Below are positions 21,221 through 32,532 of a stretch of 34,302 bases of DNA, piece by piece; the stretch's first letter is position 1; each line of letters begins with the position of its first letter. Where the stretch lies: assembly GCA_015478945.1 (NCBI GenBank), contig JABUQX010100232.1:1-34302 (forward strand). Reading direction: 5' to 3'. The notes under the pieces are model-generated. The model searched no databases. It worked only from the letters and a program-made list of their open reading frames with translations, and was not told the DNA's origin. The position numbers were made by a program, and so were the translations under genes. The DNA is from Trachelipus rathkii (Eukaryota > Arthropoda > Malacostraca > Isopoda > Trachelipodidae).

Positions 21221-23545
21221 TAAATTATATTACGTGCGCGGATAAAACGATAAGTGTCCGAGAGAGGAGATCGAAACGTCGGCAATAGCTGCGCGACAGA
21301 ATCTTCTGAGCGGGACGCAAGGCTGCCGGAGCCTAAGCCGGAGTAGTACATAATCCGGGAGGCCATCCTGAATGTTTGCAAATGTTGCAAGCCACATTTG
21401 CAAGTCAACATGATGGTGGCTTCGCGAGATCGAACGGTTGTCGAGCGCGGGGTGGGTCAATACGCGACGGAAGTGTGGTCGGCCGATGAGCGGATCCACC
21501 ATCACCAGGAGCACCTCGGGGAGTTACGGGGCGGAGCAGCCAGGTGGACGCTCCTTCGACGTGCCGCCACCTTGGCCGTTGGCCTCGAGATCGACGACCC
21601 GTTGAGTCTAGTGCCGTGACGCCCTAATACAATAGGTCGCGGGCGACTGCGTAAGAACCAGTGGACAGAGTTCGGCCCGCGAGCACGACGGCCCCACACG
21701 CGCGACAATCTGGAGGCCTCTATTTCACGTTACTGCTAGAAGGCTCTATTTAAATGATCGCATTAGCAATCAATCCTTCTGCCTAGGTTCCAATAACGAT
21801 TTCATATCCGTGATCAGACTTACACCTCCCAAAGATCGTCATTTCAAAGAGGGTCGGCCACGTCTTCTACCGTTGTTGGTGGGGTTTCGAGGGGTTAAGT
21901 TCCGGCGAGTAGAAATGTACATGGGCGCAGAAAACAGGAAGAATAGTATCACACCCTCAGAAAGGAGATACTTGACACATTAAGTCCGGACTGATTTCCA
22001 GAACCTTCGCTGGGTGAGGGGGGTAGGTCATAATCAATTTGTAATGATTATAGATCGTGGTTTTGTGTATATCACACATTTCTCAGGAACGACTGGCGAA
22101 TATCTGTCTATATCCCGCGCGGGGCCTCATCGCACCAGACTGGCCGCACGCTATTCGTATTAGCCAAGTCAGAAGGGATATAGAGTACCGGGTGCATGTT
22201 AGAAGACTATGATGACTAAGAGCCACTATGAACTATGATAACAGCTAGCTGACAGGATACACTGCTGAAAATGCAAGACGAGAGCGCACGTGCACGCAGC
22301 CATCACGACTGTGCCAAATGGCTGAATGCGCGATTTTTCTGTGAGGTCGGCTCCATTAACGGCGCGAGAGAATGCTTCAAAACCAGCCCTTGCACCATGC
22401 TCGCCGATACACCCAGCCGGCTCACGAGCAACTATGAGGCCGGGCTAGTCGTGAGTGTACTCTGGGACGCCCGCAATGCTTTTGCGGATGCAGCGACGAC
22501 GCGCGGACCGCAAGGGTTTCCGGCAGATATGATCGGAGTCGGAGGGTACGGCTTAGTCTAGCTGTAGCAGGCAGCGTGAGGAAGTGGAGGTGAGATAATG
22601 ATAAATTAACTCCCCAGGCGAGCTGGTACACTTGAGTGTGTTAGATTTTGGCGAGCAGAGGTATTATTCGACTTAGCCAGAGTACTCATTTTCCACACAC
22701 GGTATCGCATTAGGAATTCACGATTCCCGGATTATCCAACTACGCTTTCAGACGTATGCGTGGAGAAAGTGGAGCTAGAGAAACGATCGGGTAGAGGATG
22801 GAGGACGGTAGCGGTGACCACCAATTAGACGGACGCTGGAAGGTTTCAGATCGTGAGCGGGTTGTTGCACATATTGGCAGAATGCGGCTTGGCGCCAGAA
22901 CAAGAGGAAAGGGAACTGGCGCAACAATAATGGAAGAACTTCGGCGATACAACTGAACGAGGGAGAATGGAGAACGAAGATCCGATGTATTAACGGGGGC
23001 CGGGGCAGTAATCCAGGCCGGGCCAGAGAGGGTTGGGTAGGGGACTGCAAGAGGCAGGGCGATGAGTGGACCAGAGAGTCACGCCGGCGGCTCTACGAGG
23101 GTATCACTCGCGGTGGTGCAGCACAGGAGGGTTCATCGGCGATCACTTCTAACAGCTAATATCGGTCTTCATAAGGCAAAAACAGTCCCCCAAACACACA
23201 CATCTGAAATCTATCCCTCAGGCGATTGCTGTCTCACGATAACACAGCGAGTGTGAAGAGAGGTAGAGTAGGGCGGTGCTACCGAGAGGCGGGGGCAAGA
23301 GGGGCTCGGACCGGCGATCAACGAGCGGCGTCGCTACTCACGAGCCGGCGCGCCCAGCAGCCGTGCCTCAGCAGGTGATCGGAAGCAGACGGACACCAGG
23401 ATGGATAAAGCTGAGCTCTGGGGTAGCACTCGCAGGACTGAGAAAACAGCGCCATGATTCTATAACACATCACAGTCATTTGACACGGGGGGAATCAGAG
23501 GGATGGGCCTAAGAGACCGTCGACAAGAGTGGAGGATGGCGTCCG
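21220..23545. other. GC-rich unassigned region before left arm 2
   Basis: About 2.3 kb of much higher GC content than its surroundings. It has several short open frames on both strands (for example plus 21398-21619 and 22271-22561) but no recognised domain. One stretch, 21370-21410, resembles the outermost DNA of right arm 1 read in reverse complement, so this may be the outer end of left arm 2 with a ~2 kb insertion or rearrangement. Foreign DNA or assembly chimerism cannot be excluded. Confidence 0.35.
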
Positions 23546-24191
23546 ACGAAGGGAATCACTTCTGAGGTTGCTCGTGTTCTTAAAACCCTATTGGCGTCTC
23601 CCTTCCGTCAGTGGTCTTAGATCTCCGTAGTACCCAGCCATCTGCATTCAACCGGCACGGTACCGCACCGCATCGGCAGACACGCGCTCTCGCAAAAAGC
23701 AGGCCGCTGATCCGAGCATATCATCTATATAAGTTAAGAGTTATCGCATCAGACGGCTAAAAATTTGAGGAGGTGGTGTTAAGATGATTCTGAACCGACC
23801 CCATTTCGGCTATGTACGGAAGTTTACGTGTCCCCTGCTGGGCTCCTCCCGAAGGGAACCCAGCCTTCCTCTTAAAAACGAAAGCTGTTCGCAATTGGCT
23901 GAAATTTGGGATGTGAGGGTATATGTATGACCGCAACCTCGTCGGCAGAATCGAGAAACGTTTCTAGTTCGTCCTCTCCCTGGAAGGAGGGGGACGGCTG
24001 CCCTACAAAAAAAATTAAAATTGATCCATGTAAAGAAACTGTAAAACTCACCGAAGAAGGTTTGAACCGTAGACGGAGTCTGAAGGTCGGACGTCGAGAG
24101 ACGAGTCGGAGTTGGAATATTCCCGTTTCGCCAGCGAGGGGTGCACTCTAAGTTTCCAGCAGGACCGCCATTCCGAGGGGGGTCCCACCTG

Positions 24192-24345
24192 TTGAAAAAA
24201 GAAGAAGAAATAGAAAAAGTAGAATAAGAAGGCAGAAACAAGAGGAGAGGAGGAGGGAACAGAAGAAAGGATGAAGAGAAGAAAGACAGAGAAAAAGGTA
24301 AAAGGAGGACAGCGAGAAGAGCAATGAAAAGCGAGCTAGAGAACA
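24192..24345. repeat. Polypurine tract in left arm 2
   Basis: The direct counterpart of 7951-8075: A/G-only runs such as gaagaagaaatagaaaaag. The opposing strand gives a long Ser/Phe/Leu-rich minus-strand frame (23810-24505) that should not be read as a gene. Confidence 0.8.
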
Positions 24346-26482
24346 ATTCCGAGTTTGTCAAGTGGCCAACCGTGCTGGGGAAGCCGGGTGCGGGTTTCCG
24401 GACAAGTACAACATTGCATTTAATAATAGCATCTATCATGCATAGCTGGTCGTTAAACATGATACGCAGTCTGTTATAACATGTTATAAGGTTCGTGATA
24501 TGCAACTTGCAATATCATGCACCAAGTATAATACCTTTATTTTTAGATAGGAAGTTGAAGCTATTTCCTATCGATTGCATTCGAAATCCCTCATTGTTTC
24601 TATGGTATAAACGACCGGCGTCAAGCGCAGTAGCATTGTATGTTAACTAATAAAAGTTTTAGTCTAGTGGGAAGCATTTATCTACTTTGGGTATAGTGAT
24701 TTGTCATTCCTTTTCTTGCTATTCATTTCAAAGCTCCTAAGTCACACATAAATATATATGTTTACATGAAAGTAAAAATAGTTTTCGGATATGTGTATTT
24801 TAAGGAGTTATCTTTCCGTCCGGTCAATTTAAATTGTTGTTTGCCTAACGATTTCCTAAATTTTTTATTTGTATTATTTTTTTATGTTTTTTTACTTGTT
24901 ATTTAAGATTATTACTTTTCTAACGTTATTTTATTTTCGAAAAGTTTTTTGTGCGTTTCTACACAATAACTTTGTTTAATTATTGTTAGACTTTTAGAAA
25001 ATTTTTTAACCCTCTTTCACAACTTTTTTCACAATGTGGTAATTTTTTTCCTATTTACATCTTTTTTTTTTTATCTCTTTTAACATCTTTTTCAGCAATG
25101 GTGAAATTTTTTATCCTTTTCATCTTTATAACCAGTGAAAATTTTACCCTTTTCAACATCTTTTTTCACCAACATGACTTTAAAAACCACCATCCACTAA
25201 CCCTCATGTTCAGTTGTGATCTAGTGATCTATGTATCTATGTGCTACTGATCAATTGATCCTATTGATCTATTGATCATTGTCAAAATTTTTTTACTAAA
25301 TTGTCGCATGTTTTTTACATACCCTAAACTAAGTAAAGTCATCAAATCAAACCACCAATCCACTCCCCAACTGTCCAGCGTTGTGAATCTATTTGAACTT
25401 CTAGGTTGAATCAATTCAAGCAGAATATTCGAGATATACCTATTTTTAATAAACATAATCTCAACATCCACAAACAAGTCTTTATACAAAAAAGCAGCGA
25501 GATAGATGACGTAAACCAAAGTTTCGTCATTATCATTTAATAAAGCTATACACGAATCAAATTGAACTAAGAAAATAATGTACAGAGCCAGTAACCTACA
25601 AGCTAGACCTTAAACCGAATAAACTGCCTAACCTTTTAAGAGGTCAGGCCAGCTTAGTATGATAAGATAGAACATAGAAACTAAACATTTAACACCGCGT
25701 TCTGTAAGCACAGTGCGAAAACGGAACCGTCGGTTACAACCCGCTAAACAGACGTTGCCCCAAATACACACATTCAACACGAGACCCAGATGCAAGAGTT
25801 GCAAGAGAAAGAAGACCTTAAGTCAGTCGAACATGTCACAGTGACGAAGCTGTACCTACTCTACTTTTTTTGAAAAGCCACTGTCCTAACATATGCAAGT
25901 GACCGCCTGAATTTTACATTATCATAAGTAATCACTTTAGCTGAAAAATTTACCACATACATAGCTTTCTAGCGTTGACATCTGCGCGCTGCAGCTGATT
26001 AACATTGGTTAAGTATTATCATCCTAGATCGACGAATTATGAAACTCTTCAACAAGTATATACGCGTTTCCAAACATTCAGATATAAAGCTCTGAACAAG
26101 AAAATAATGTCGCTAATGAACACGACCGAGGGACAGCAAACCGATCAGCAGCCTGTAGTCCCCTAAATAAAAGCTGCATCATGTAACGTAATAGTTTCCA
26201 TATACTCGTGCAACAGTAAGTTAACCTATGCATATAACAAGTGCGAAAGGACACGGTAACCTATTTCACTGTGTACTTTTCAAGCAAGTCTCTTAAACAT
26301 TGAGATCCAAGTGTATTATATCTTACATAACACAAACGACGGTAGATGTTTTAACAAAGATTTACATGGATTCCTACCAGTACCAGTACACTACATACTT
26401 GTAAGTGTATGAAACTAGGAAATAGATGACATCCGATCGCACAGCAGGTCTCCGAAACGAGACAGCGATCAACCACGACATC

Positions 26483-26545
26483 TCACACACCACCACACCA
26501 CACACACACACAACTACACACACTACACTACACACACACACACAC
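26483..26545. repeat. (CA)n microsatellite in left arm 2
   Basis: Interrupted CA repeat at the same arm position as 9664-9735. Minus-strand Val/Cys-rich frames here are its by-product. Confidence 0.85.
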
Positions 26546-27199
26546 GTATGGTGGAAAACGCGACCACACACAACAGCCATTACCGGCAAATAGTAACCCT
26601 GTAACAATGTTTTTCAGGCCTTATCTCTTTGTTGAGGCTTCGCCCCTTATACCAGCAGGAAAAATTCAGACTCGAAACCATGAACAAGACTTTTTATGTA
26701 AGGGAAAATAAATATATGAAAACTTTATCTTACCCTCGGAAACTAATCTTTTTCTAAGAGTCGAAAAACAATAAACTGTATACATTAGTCATAGAATAAA
26801 TTTATCAATATAGTTTTCAAATGGAAATTCAATATGGTACCCTTCTAATACCAGTATGCGATGGCAGTGCGACATGATTAATAAAGAATTCTGTACGTGT
26901 ATGCGTACCATTACTTTAGTAACCAGCAAACAATACCTGACCACCTCCATTATTCTCCAGCTGAAAAATGTGTATATTAGGGCACAGCGTATACACATCA
27001 ACCCTCCTCTGTTTACCTCCCGGGTAAATTAGCATAGGCATTCTCGTGACTCGTCTATTTCGTGCATTGCTTTTTTATGAGTAGGTCTATCGCTCTCGTA
27101 ACACTAATCTTGTACAAGCATTTTCTCAAATCTGTATTTCATCATTGCCTTCACTGTACATCATGTCTTTTTATATCATTGTAACCAATTGCCTATCAT

Positions 27200-30100
27200 T
27201 TGGCCTATACAATTTTCAGAGCAAACGAGCAATCATACGGTAAACTTGACAATTTTCAAATCATTAAATGAGAGAGCGCTGGCAATCTCACTATATAGGT
27301 TTAGGACGATTAACGTATAAATATGCTGGAACATTGTATAAGCAACTCTTTAGCTTTATATACAGAATTGTAGTATAACTAGTATTACATAATGGTCATC
27401 TAAATGCCGCTGGTCTCCTATATAGCACCTGAAAACAAGCGATAAATGAGCGAGTCTTTTTCAGCGGCAACAGCGATGGTGTACGACACTAGCTACAAGA
27501 GACATCAGCGGATGATCCTCACCACATTACCATTATTTCTTGCTGGTTTCATCTGCGTACGTCTTCACTAAATCACTAAGATGATATAAGTCGTCTGTCT
27601 AGATTTCTAAATCTAAACCTATCAATCGCTGTCAGGTTTGCTTGACCACACGACAGGAATAACTAATCAGCAAGCAGGTTCTGTAACCTGGGATAACATG
27701 CAAAGTCATGTCGGCCAGTACAATGCCTATTGGTTTCACTATTGGTAAGTGAGCTCGTATAATTTTTCATACGTGCAAATGACATCGAACACGATGCGAT
27801 AGGAATGGTAAGTTTGTAAGCAGTTGACGTCGCGTTTCGGCTTAGTGCATTATTAGACAACATGTACATCTGCCATATTTACAAGCCATTGAAAAGACTA
27901 GGACTCATGTCCAGTTAGAGATTGATTAGTTCCCATACTGTTCTATCACTAGTGCAACTACTACATCTCCTCTGTAGCGTATTTTGAGCAATTTTCCCCA
28001 CAAGAGAATGTGAGGCTAATTAGTAGGCATGAGACCTCATCACCAGTTTGTTTTCGCTTGATATTGTTAAGTACTAATGTTCGACTATCTCCTTTTCTCT
28101 GAACAAGCGAAACAACCCTTTAAGTTTTTTCCTCGAAAATCAGCCGACTCAACTCTTCGTGAATAATGTTATTTGGGTGGTCCTGACTGCGCTCTGGTTT
28201 TTTATTTTACAGAAGTGGGTTACCACATATCCATGCAAATAAAAACTCCTGTCGCTTAAACGACCAAACTTCAAATATTTAAATTATTTACGTATCCCAT
28301 CTCTAATGCTAACTGAATTTCAGGTGGTGTGTATACACCTTCAATAGCACGTTCATTCTCATCATGATAGCATTTAGCACAATTTTCTTCAACACATTTT
28401 ACACAGAGTGGAAATATTAGTTTATTTTTGGCTCGTTTAGCGAGGACGGGGATGTATAAGTCTTGAGGAGGAAGAATCTTAATGTAAGCTGTACCGAAAT
28501 ATTTATCATTGATACCGTTTTAATGATTCCATGTAGGTACTCTTATCACCTACTAGTCTTTTCAGGGTCCAAAAGGAATCTTCTATTCGTCTGGAACATA
28601 AGGATACAGCGAGTAAGTTCCGTATAATATACTGCACTTTCTGAACCTTTAGTTAGGAGGGTAGTAATGTAACGAATGGTTCAGTGCGTCCTCCAAACAA
28701 GGAATTGTCTATTATGAGTCTGTTGTTAACAATGCTTTCTTATACTTCTTTCGCAAATTTTTTTGAATGCTATGTTCTTTACCATCTGGTATATCAGAAG
28801 CTCTCTTGTACATGATTTGGGGTCTTTGAACCTTCTCAATTCACATTCCCACAGCGATCTACATACAATGTGAACGCCGGCTCTTATCATTGATGACCTA
28901 TCTTTTGTTATCCATGGGAGATGGTAGCGGTCAACAGTGGCGCCGAGACGCTCGATGTAGCAGCTTGTTGCCTGCTATTGTTTCTGGTTAACTCAGACAT
29001 GTTCCAATGAATCAAGCACGCGTATCCGGTTATGGGCGCAATCTGACAACCTCTAAAATAGACCAGCATCTTATATAATTAGAGCCTAGTTCTGCACAAA
29101 AAAAGGAATGTAACAAGGATGAGAAGAGACTCGGGTGCTCAAATTAGCTGACGCCAGGTCTTTATCAACTGCTTTTACACTAGACCCAAAGCGCCGTCAG
29201 GGTAAAAAAGCTCACCTTGTTCTTATGTTGAACCCTTTCTCTCCACCGTATCGAGCGTGCCTTGTCGTATATTGTTCAATTTCTTGATACAAGAGACAAG
29301 CCAGAATTGCTTGCGTAGCGTGGAATAGGTTTAGGGTGTCTCATCCGACCTAGATAAGTAATTTTTCTCTCAGTGCATGAAACGACATTTTTTATGACCG
29401 TAACAGCACTAAAAGAAATGCAATGGTGGTTTTATTAGACAATCTATATACAAACTCTATTAATGAAGCTACCTCTCTCTCTCAAAAACCATTTCTTTAG
29501 TAATATTACATCTTGTACACAGTACTTTTCACATTCTCCAAAAATATTGTATTCTTTACCTATAAACTTATTACAGTACTCTTCAAATTCTAGCTTTTTC
29601 CAATCGTTGACATTTCCAATCTAATTCAATAAAGAATTTCTGTACTAGGGAATAGTGTCCTATAATCTTCAGTGTATCCATTTAACAATGATAGGGAAAC
29701 GATCATGACCCTTCGGAATTGGCTCTTTCACTAACACCTCCATGCATTTAGGCATGCATTTCATGCACATGTGTAAAAGCAATTAATCTGAAGTGTTATT
29801 TCTTCGACTCCCATTGAAATTATTTATTACCTCTTTTAAAGGTTTCTGTGATAGAATCTGAAATCTTGCGGTGGCTCATGTAATGATGCATATACTGCTA
29901 CTTGATGATCAAGTTTTCCCACACATTATGATCAGCAAACCAAGTACTTTTGACTTAGGATTTTCTTCTGAAAATAACTCCATCTAAGGAAGCATTAAAT
30001 TGATACAGCATGTGTATTTTTTCGGGCCGTCTTAATTTAATGTCTTGTCTAGGACTCCACGAATGTGAACCAACTAACCTGCTCACGCGTTCCTTACTCT

Positions 30101-32220
30101 GTCAACACATTTCGCATTATCATAACTGGCGTCCAGTAAAATCAAGACGCCAATTCTATATTCTTCTTCCCTTTATCACAGAGCCTCTTTAGCTTCCCTT
30201 GGTTAATGCGTTCTCGATATTCATAGTCAAGAGATGTATACACACCGGGAATCAGAGTATCGTTCCTCTTTTTAATTCTATTTCATGTAATACATTATAT
30301 GAGTATTCGTCTTCTTTAGGTACGTATTATTTCTTTACATAATAGTCAAAAGGCTTTGTGCGAGTCCGTGTTGGAAAATCTACCGTAACGATCGAGTCAT
30401 TATTGCACAATGGCATAGTGTAACAAATCTTGAATTTTCGTTCGCACGTATTATTATCTATGATGGCCTTTTTTAGAACAGAATGCCTAAGAAACTCCAC
30501 GATTACTTTCATGCGAGACGGGGCGCACAGAGTACATCCGGGAATTACTACGGCGATCGTTGACCAATAACGTAGGCGGTTGCGACATCATGTATCCGAT
30601 GGCCACTAGCTCCATACAACCATCTCGTGAGTATGTTCCTACAGTCTAATCTTATGCGCGATGATATACTGTTGAAGTATAAGAAGTAAGTGCAAGATCC
30701 CGTTCTATATGCACCGTTCTTTTGTGTCATCTCAAAAACATAATCTTTACTTATCTCTTTTATAAGCATAGGCTAGATCGATTACCCATCATCGGCTATA
30801 TGTCATAATGGGTCATTATCTGTTCCGTTAAATGAATTTATAAAGTATTTTTACTTGCATTCTTCAGGCCGAAATGACGGTACTATACGGCAGTTTTCGC
30901 ACATTCTCGATCTTTTTTCCAAAATCAGGTGTTACTATGAAGAGAATCATGTTATCCATACCACATTTTATTACTAAACATTACATGATTATTTAAGATA
31001 CTTTATTTTTACGAAATAAAAATTTGGATCCTTCTACACATTCGTCTCTTCCTATTTATCATCCTTATCCTATTCCAAACGATGGCTTTGAAAGCGCAAC
31101 CTACATTACCTTTCTCTAGGGATAAACTTTACTAATGTAACGATGTTTGAAACTAATGATTCTGTGGCTCGAATGCACTTGGGTTTACCAGTCACGCCTT
31201 TAACCTTTAGTTGAACATGAGACTCAGTCTGCAACGTTACTGTGATCTTGGCTAAAGATCTTGTCAACCGACTGGAGATTGATTTTCCTCCAAACTCTCG
31301 ATCTATCTACTTTGCATCCCCAATATAGGTCCATTAAGATCTCTATAGCCTGCATATTCTTCACCATAATGAATGTTCTGGCTCAAGGTTGACTGATATG
31401 AGCCAAAGTGAAGTTTCAAATCCTACCCCTCATACGTGTACTATCGTTATCCAGCTTGAATACGACATTATTATGACTTCACTACAACTTTCAACACGAT
31501 TGGTCAAGTCTCTGGTCCATGATAAAATTGTTCGTCTATCGAACATCGTTCAGACTTCGATGAGGTATAGTACGTCCATAGACTTTTACCGGTTCCTACA
31601 GCGATGCTGCGTGTATTCTGGTATTAAGCATGTGTTAGAAATCTTTGAAGTCATCTTTCGTTATTTACCAGCCAGTATCAGTCAGCGCAATGAAGGAGCT
31701 AAAGATCTAATGGAATAAATATCAAATAATACGCATACTTCTAGGTAGTTAAATGAAAACGATATAAATGGTGTTATGGCACAGCATCAATAGGTAATTT
31801 TGTAGCGCTCCACGTTCCCCAAATGATGAGTACGAGCGTCATTATACCAATAATAGCTTAATGTTTCATACTAGTATGTACTCATAAACATAATTAACTA
31901 TATAACCACACAATCAACACACAACAATACCTATTTTAAAGGGTGCGATTGATTGACGTCTCACGGTGGATGCTTTTTAACTCAAATGGATATGATGAAT
32001 TCAACAACACGTCTGGAAAGAATAATTGTTTTTTTAGACATGTCTAGACAGCAATGAAGACAGTTTAAACAAATGGATTATTAATTACCCCTTACGTTGA
32101 ATAATTATTTGATTAGATGTACTGAATTGGCTTTTTTATAATGAGAAAATATATATATATAAAGAAAAAAAAAAATCACTTACCTAGCGGAATAAGCGTA
32201 TTGATGTAAAAATCCCTCAT
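27200..32220 (-). pseudogene. Protein-primed-type family B DNA polymerase (pPolB), copy 2, frameshifted
   Basis: Motifs read more clearly here than in copy 1. Exo I VDFPTRT is at 30383-30363. A FP(I/Y) segment after KGHD is near 29701-29687. Exo III YCVQDVILL is at 29524-29498. HARYGGEKGF is at 29259-29230, followed by a YPDG near 29204. LFGGRT is at 28700-28683 and motif A SLYPYV at 28612-28595. The motif B remnant HSLVGKIAQN, normally NS.WGK.., is at 28010-27981. The FARMKNY counterpart of AYARIKLYE is at 27780-27751, with a motif C remnant near 27735-27700. An LTDDL-like stretch at 27600-27578 and KTYADETSKK near 27568-27540 follow. Order and spacing fit Polinton-type pPolB. Stops and frameshifts between motifs make it non-functional as written. 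Confidence 0.82.
32184..32220 (-). other. First coding exon (37 nt) of the copy 2 polymerase gene
   Basis: ATG at 32220, end at 32184, then a textbook donor gtaagt (32183-32178) followed by a T-rich run. Length, first two codons and phase equal those of copy 1 at 10093-10129. The second exon is 32012-31931, bounded by tttccag and gtattg. The third acceptor ends at 31707. Confidence 0.6.
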
Positions 32221-32309
32221 CGTGTAGATATCAAAATACTTAGGATTGATGTTAATGAACGACGACAGACGATCTGACTATAAGAGTTCTTGAAAGTGTT
32301 GAGTCGTAG

Positions 32310-32390
32310 AGCGCTCTTGAGTGTAAAATTCCCTAACGATGTAGCCGCCAGCTTTTAAGATATATTAACTGGCTCCCAATCTATACAGTG
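32310..32390 (-). promoter_or_regulatory. Putative core promoter of the copy 2 polymerase gene
   Basis: The block ctgtatagattgggagcc (32388-32371) is shared almost base for base with copy 1. A TATA-like stretch (32366-32353) follows, and tcaagagcgctctacga begins at 32320. About 100 nt of leader separates this from the ATG. Conservation of the upstream block suggests an additional factor-binding site. Confidence 0.55.
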
Positions 32391-32532
32391 TTCTGCCAAT
32401 TCCCTCTGTTATGATCGCATCTGTTGCCAAACCTCCCAGTGTGTGTTAATAAATATAAGAAGTATTTGGCAGCAACTCTTAAAATGTAATAATGGCTTAC
32501 AGGACTAATACATCATGTTGCAGTTGTCTTGT

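Larger units (their letters stand above)
23545..26680. repeat. Left arm of copy 2
   Basis: Collinear with 7437-9825 of copy 1. It has a CCGCACCG-like zone (23655-23690) and the hairpin gctgggctcc...cccagc (23837-23864). Next come the conserved cctggaaggagg block (~23980), the polypurine tract (24192-24345) and the T-rich tract (24840-25160). gatctattgatc words (25235-25280), (CA)n (26483-26545) and the inner word gaggcttcgcccctt (~26634) complete it. A plus-strand frame at 23927-24151 contains SSPWKEGD and KKIKID. The PWKED-type codons overlap a conserved stem-loop, so I treat it as structure rather than protein. Confidence 0.8.

Noticed and set aside
22271..22561. 96-codon plus-strand frame in the GC-rich region
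   Set aside because: No recognisable motif. Overlapping minus-strand frames are equally open, as expected from high GC content.
23927..24151. Plus-strand frame with SSPWKEGD and KKIKID
   Set aside because: It looks protein-like, but the shared cctggaaggagg core is part of a stem-loop conserved in all arms. In the other two arms the frame closes soon after. DNA structure is the simpler explanation.
23810..24505. 231-codon minus-strand frame in left arm 2
   Set aside because: Much of it is the complement of the polypurine tract (Ser/Phe/Leu/Pro runs). It is not conserved as protein in 7640-8250 or the mirrored right arm.
31389..31718. 109-codon plus-strand frame in copy 2
   Set aside because: It lies antisense to the start of exon 3 of the polymerase gene. 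The DNA alignment with 10519-10800 runs in the polymerase direction, and the frame is not kept in copy 1.
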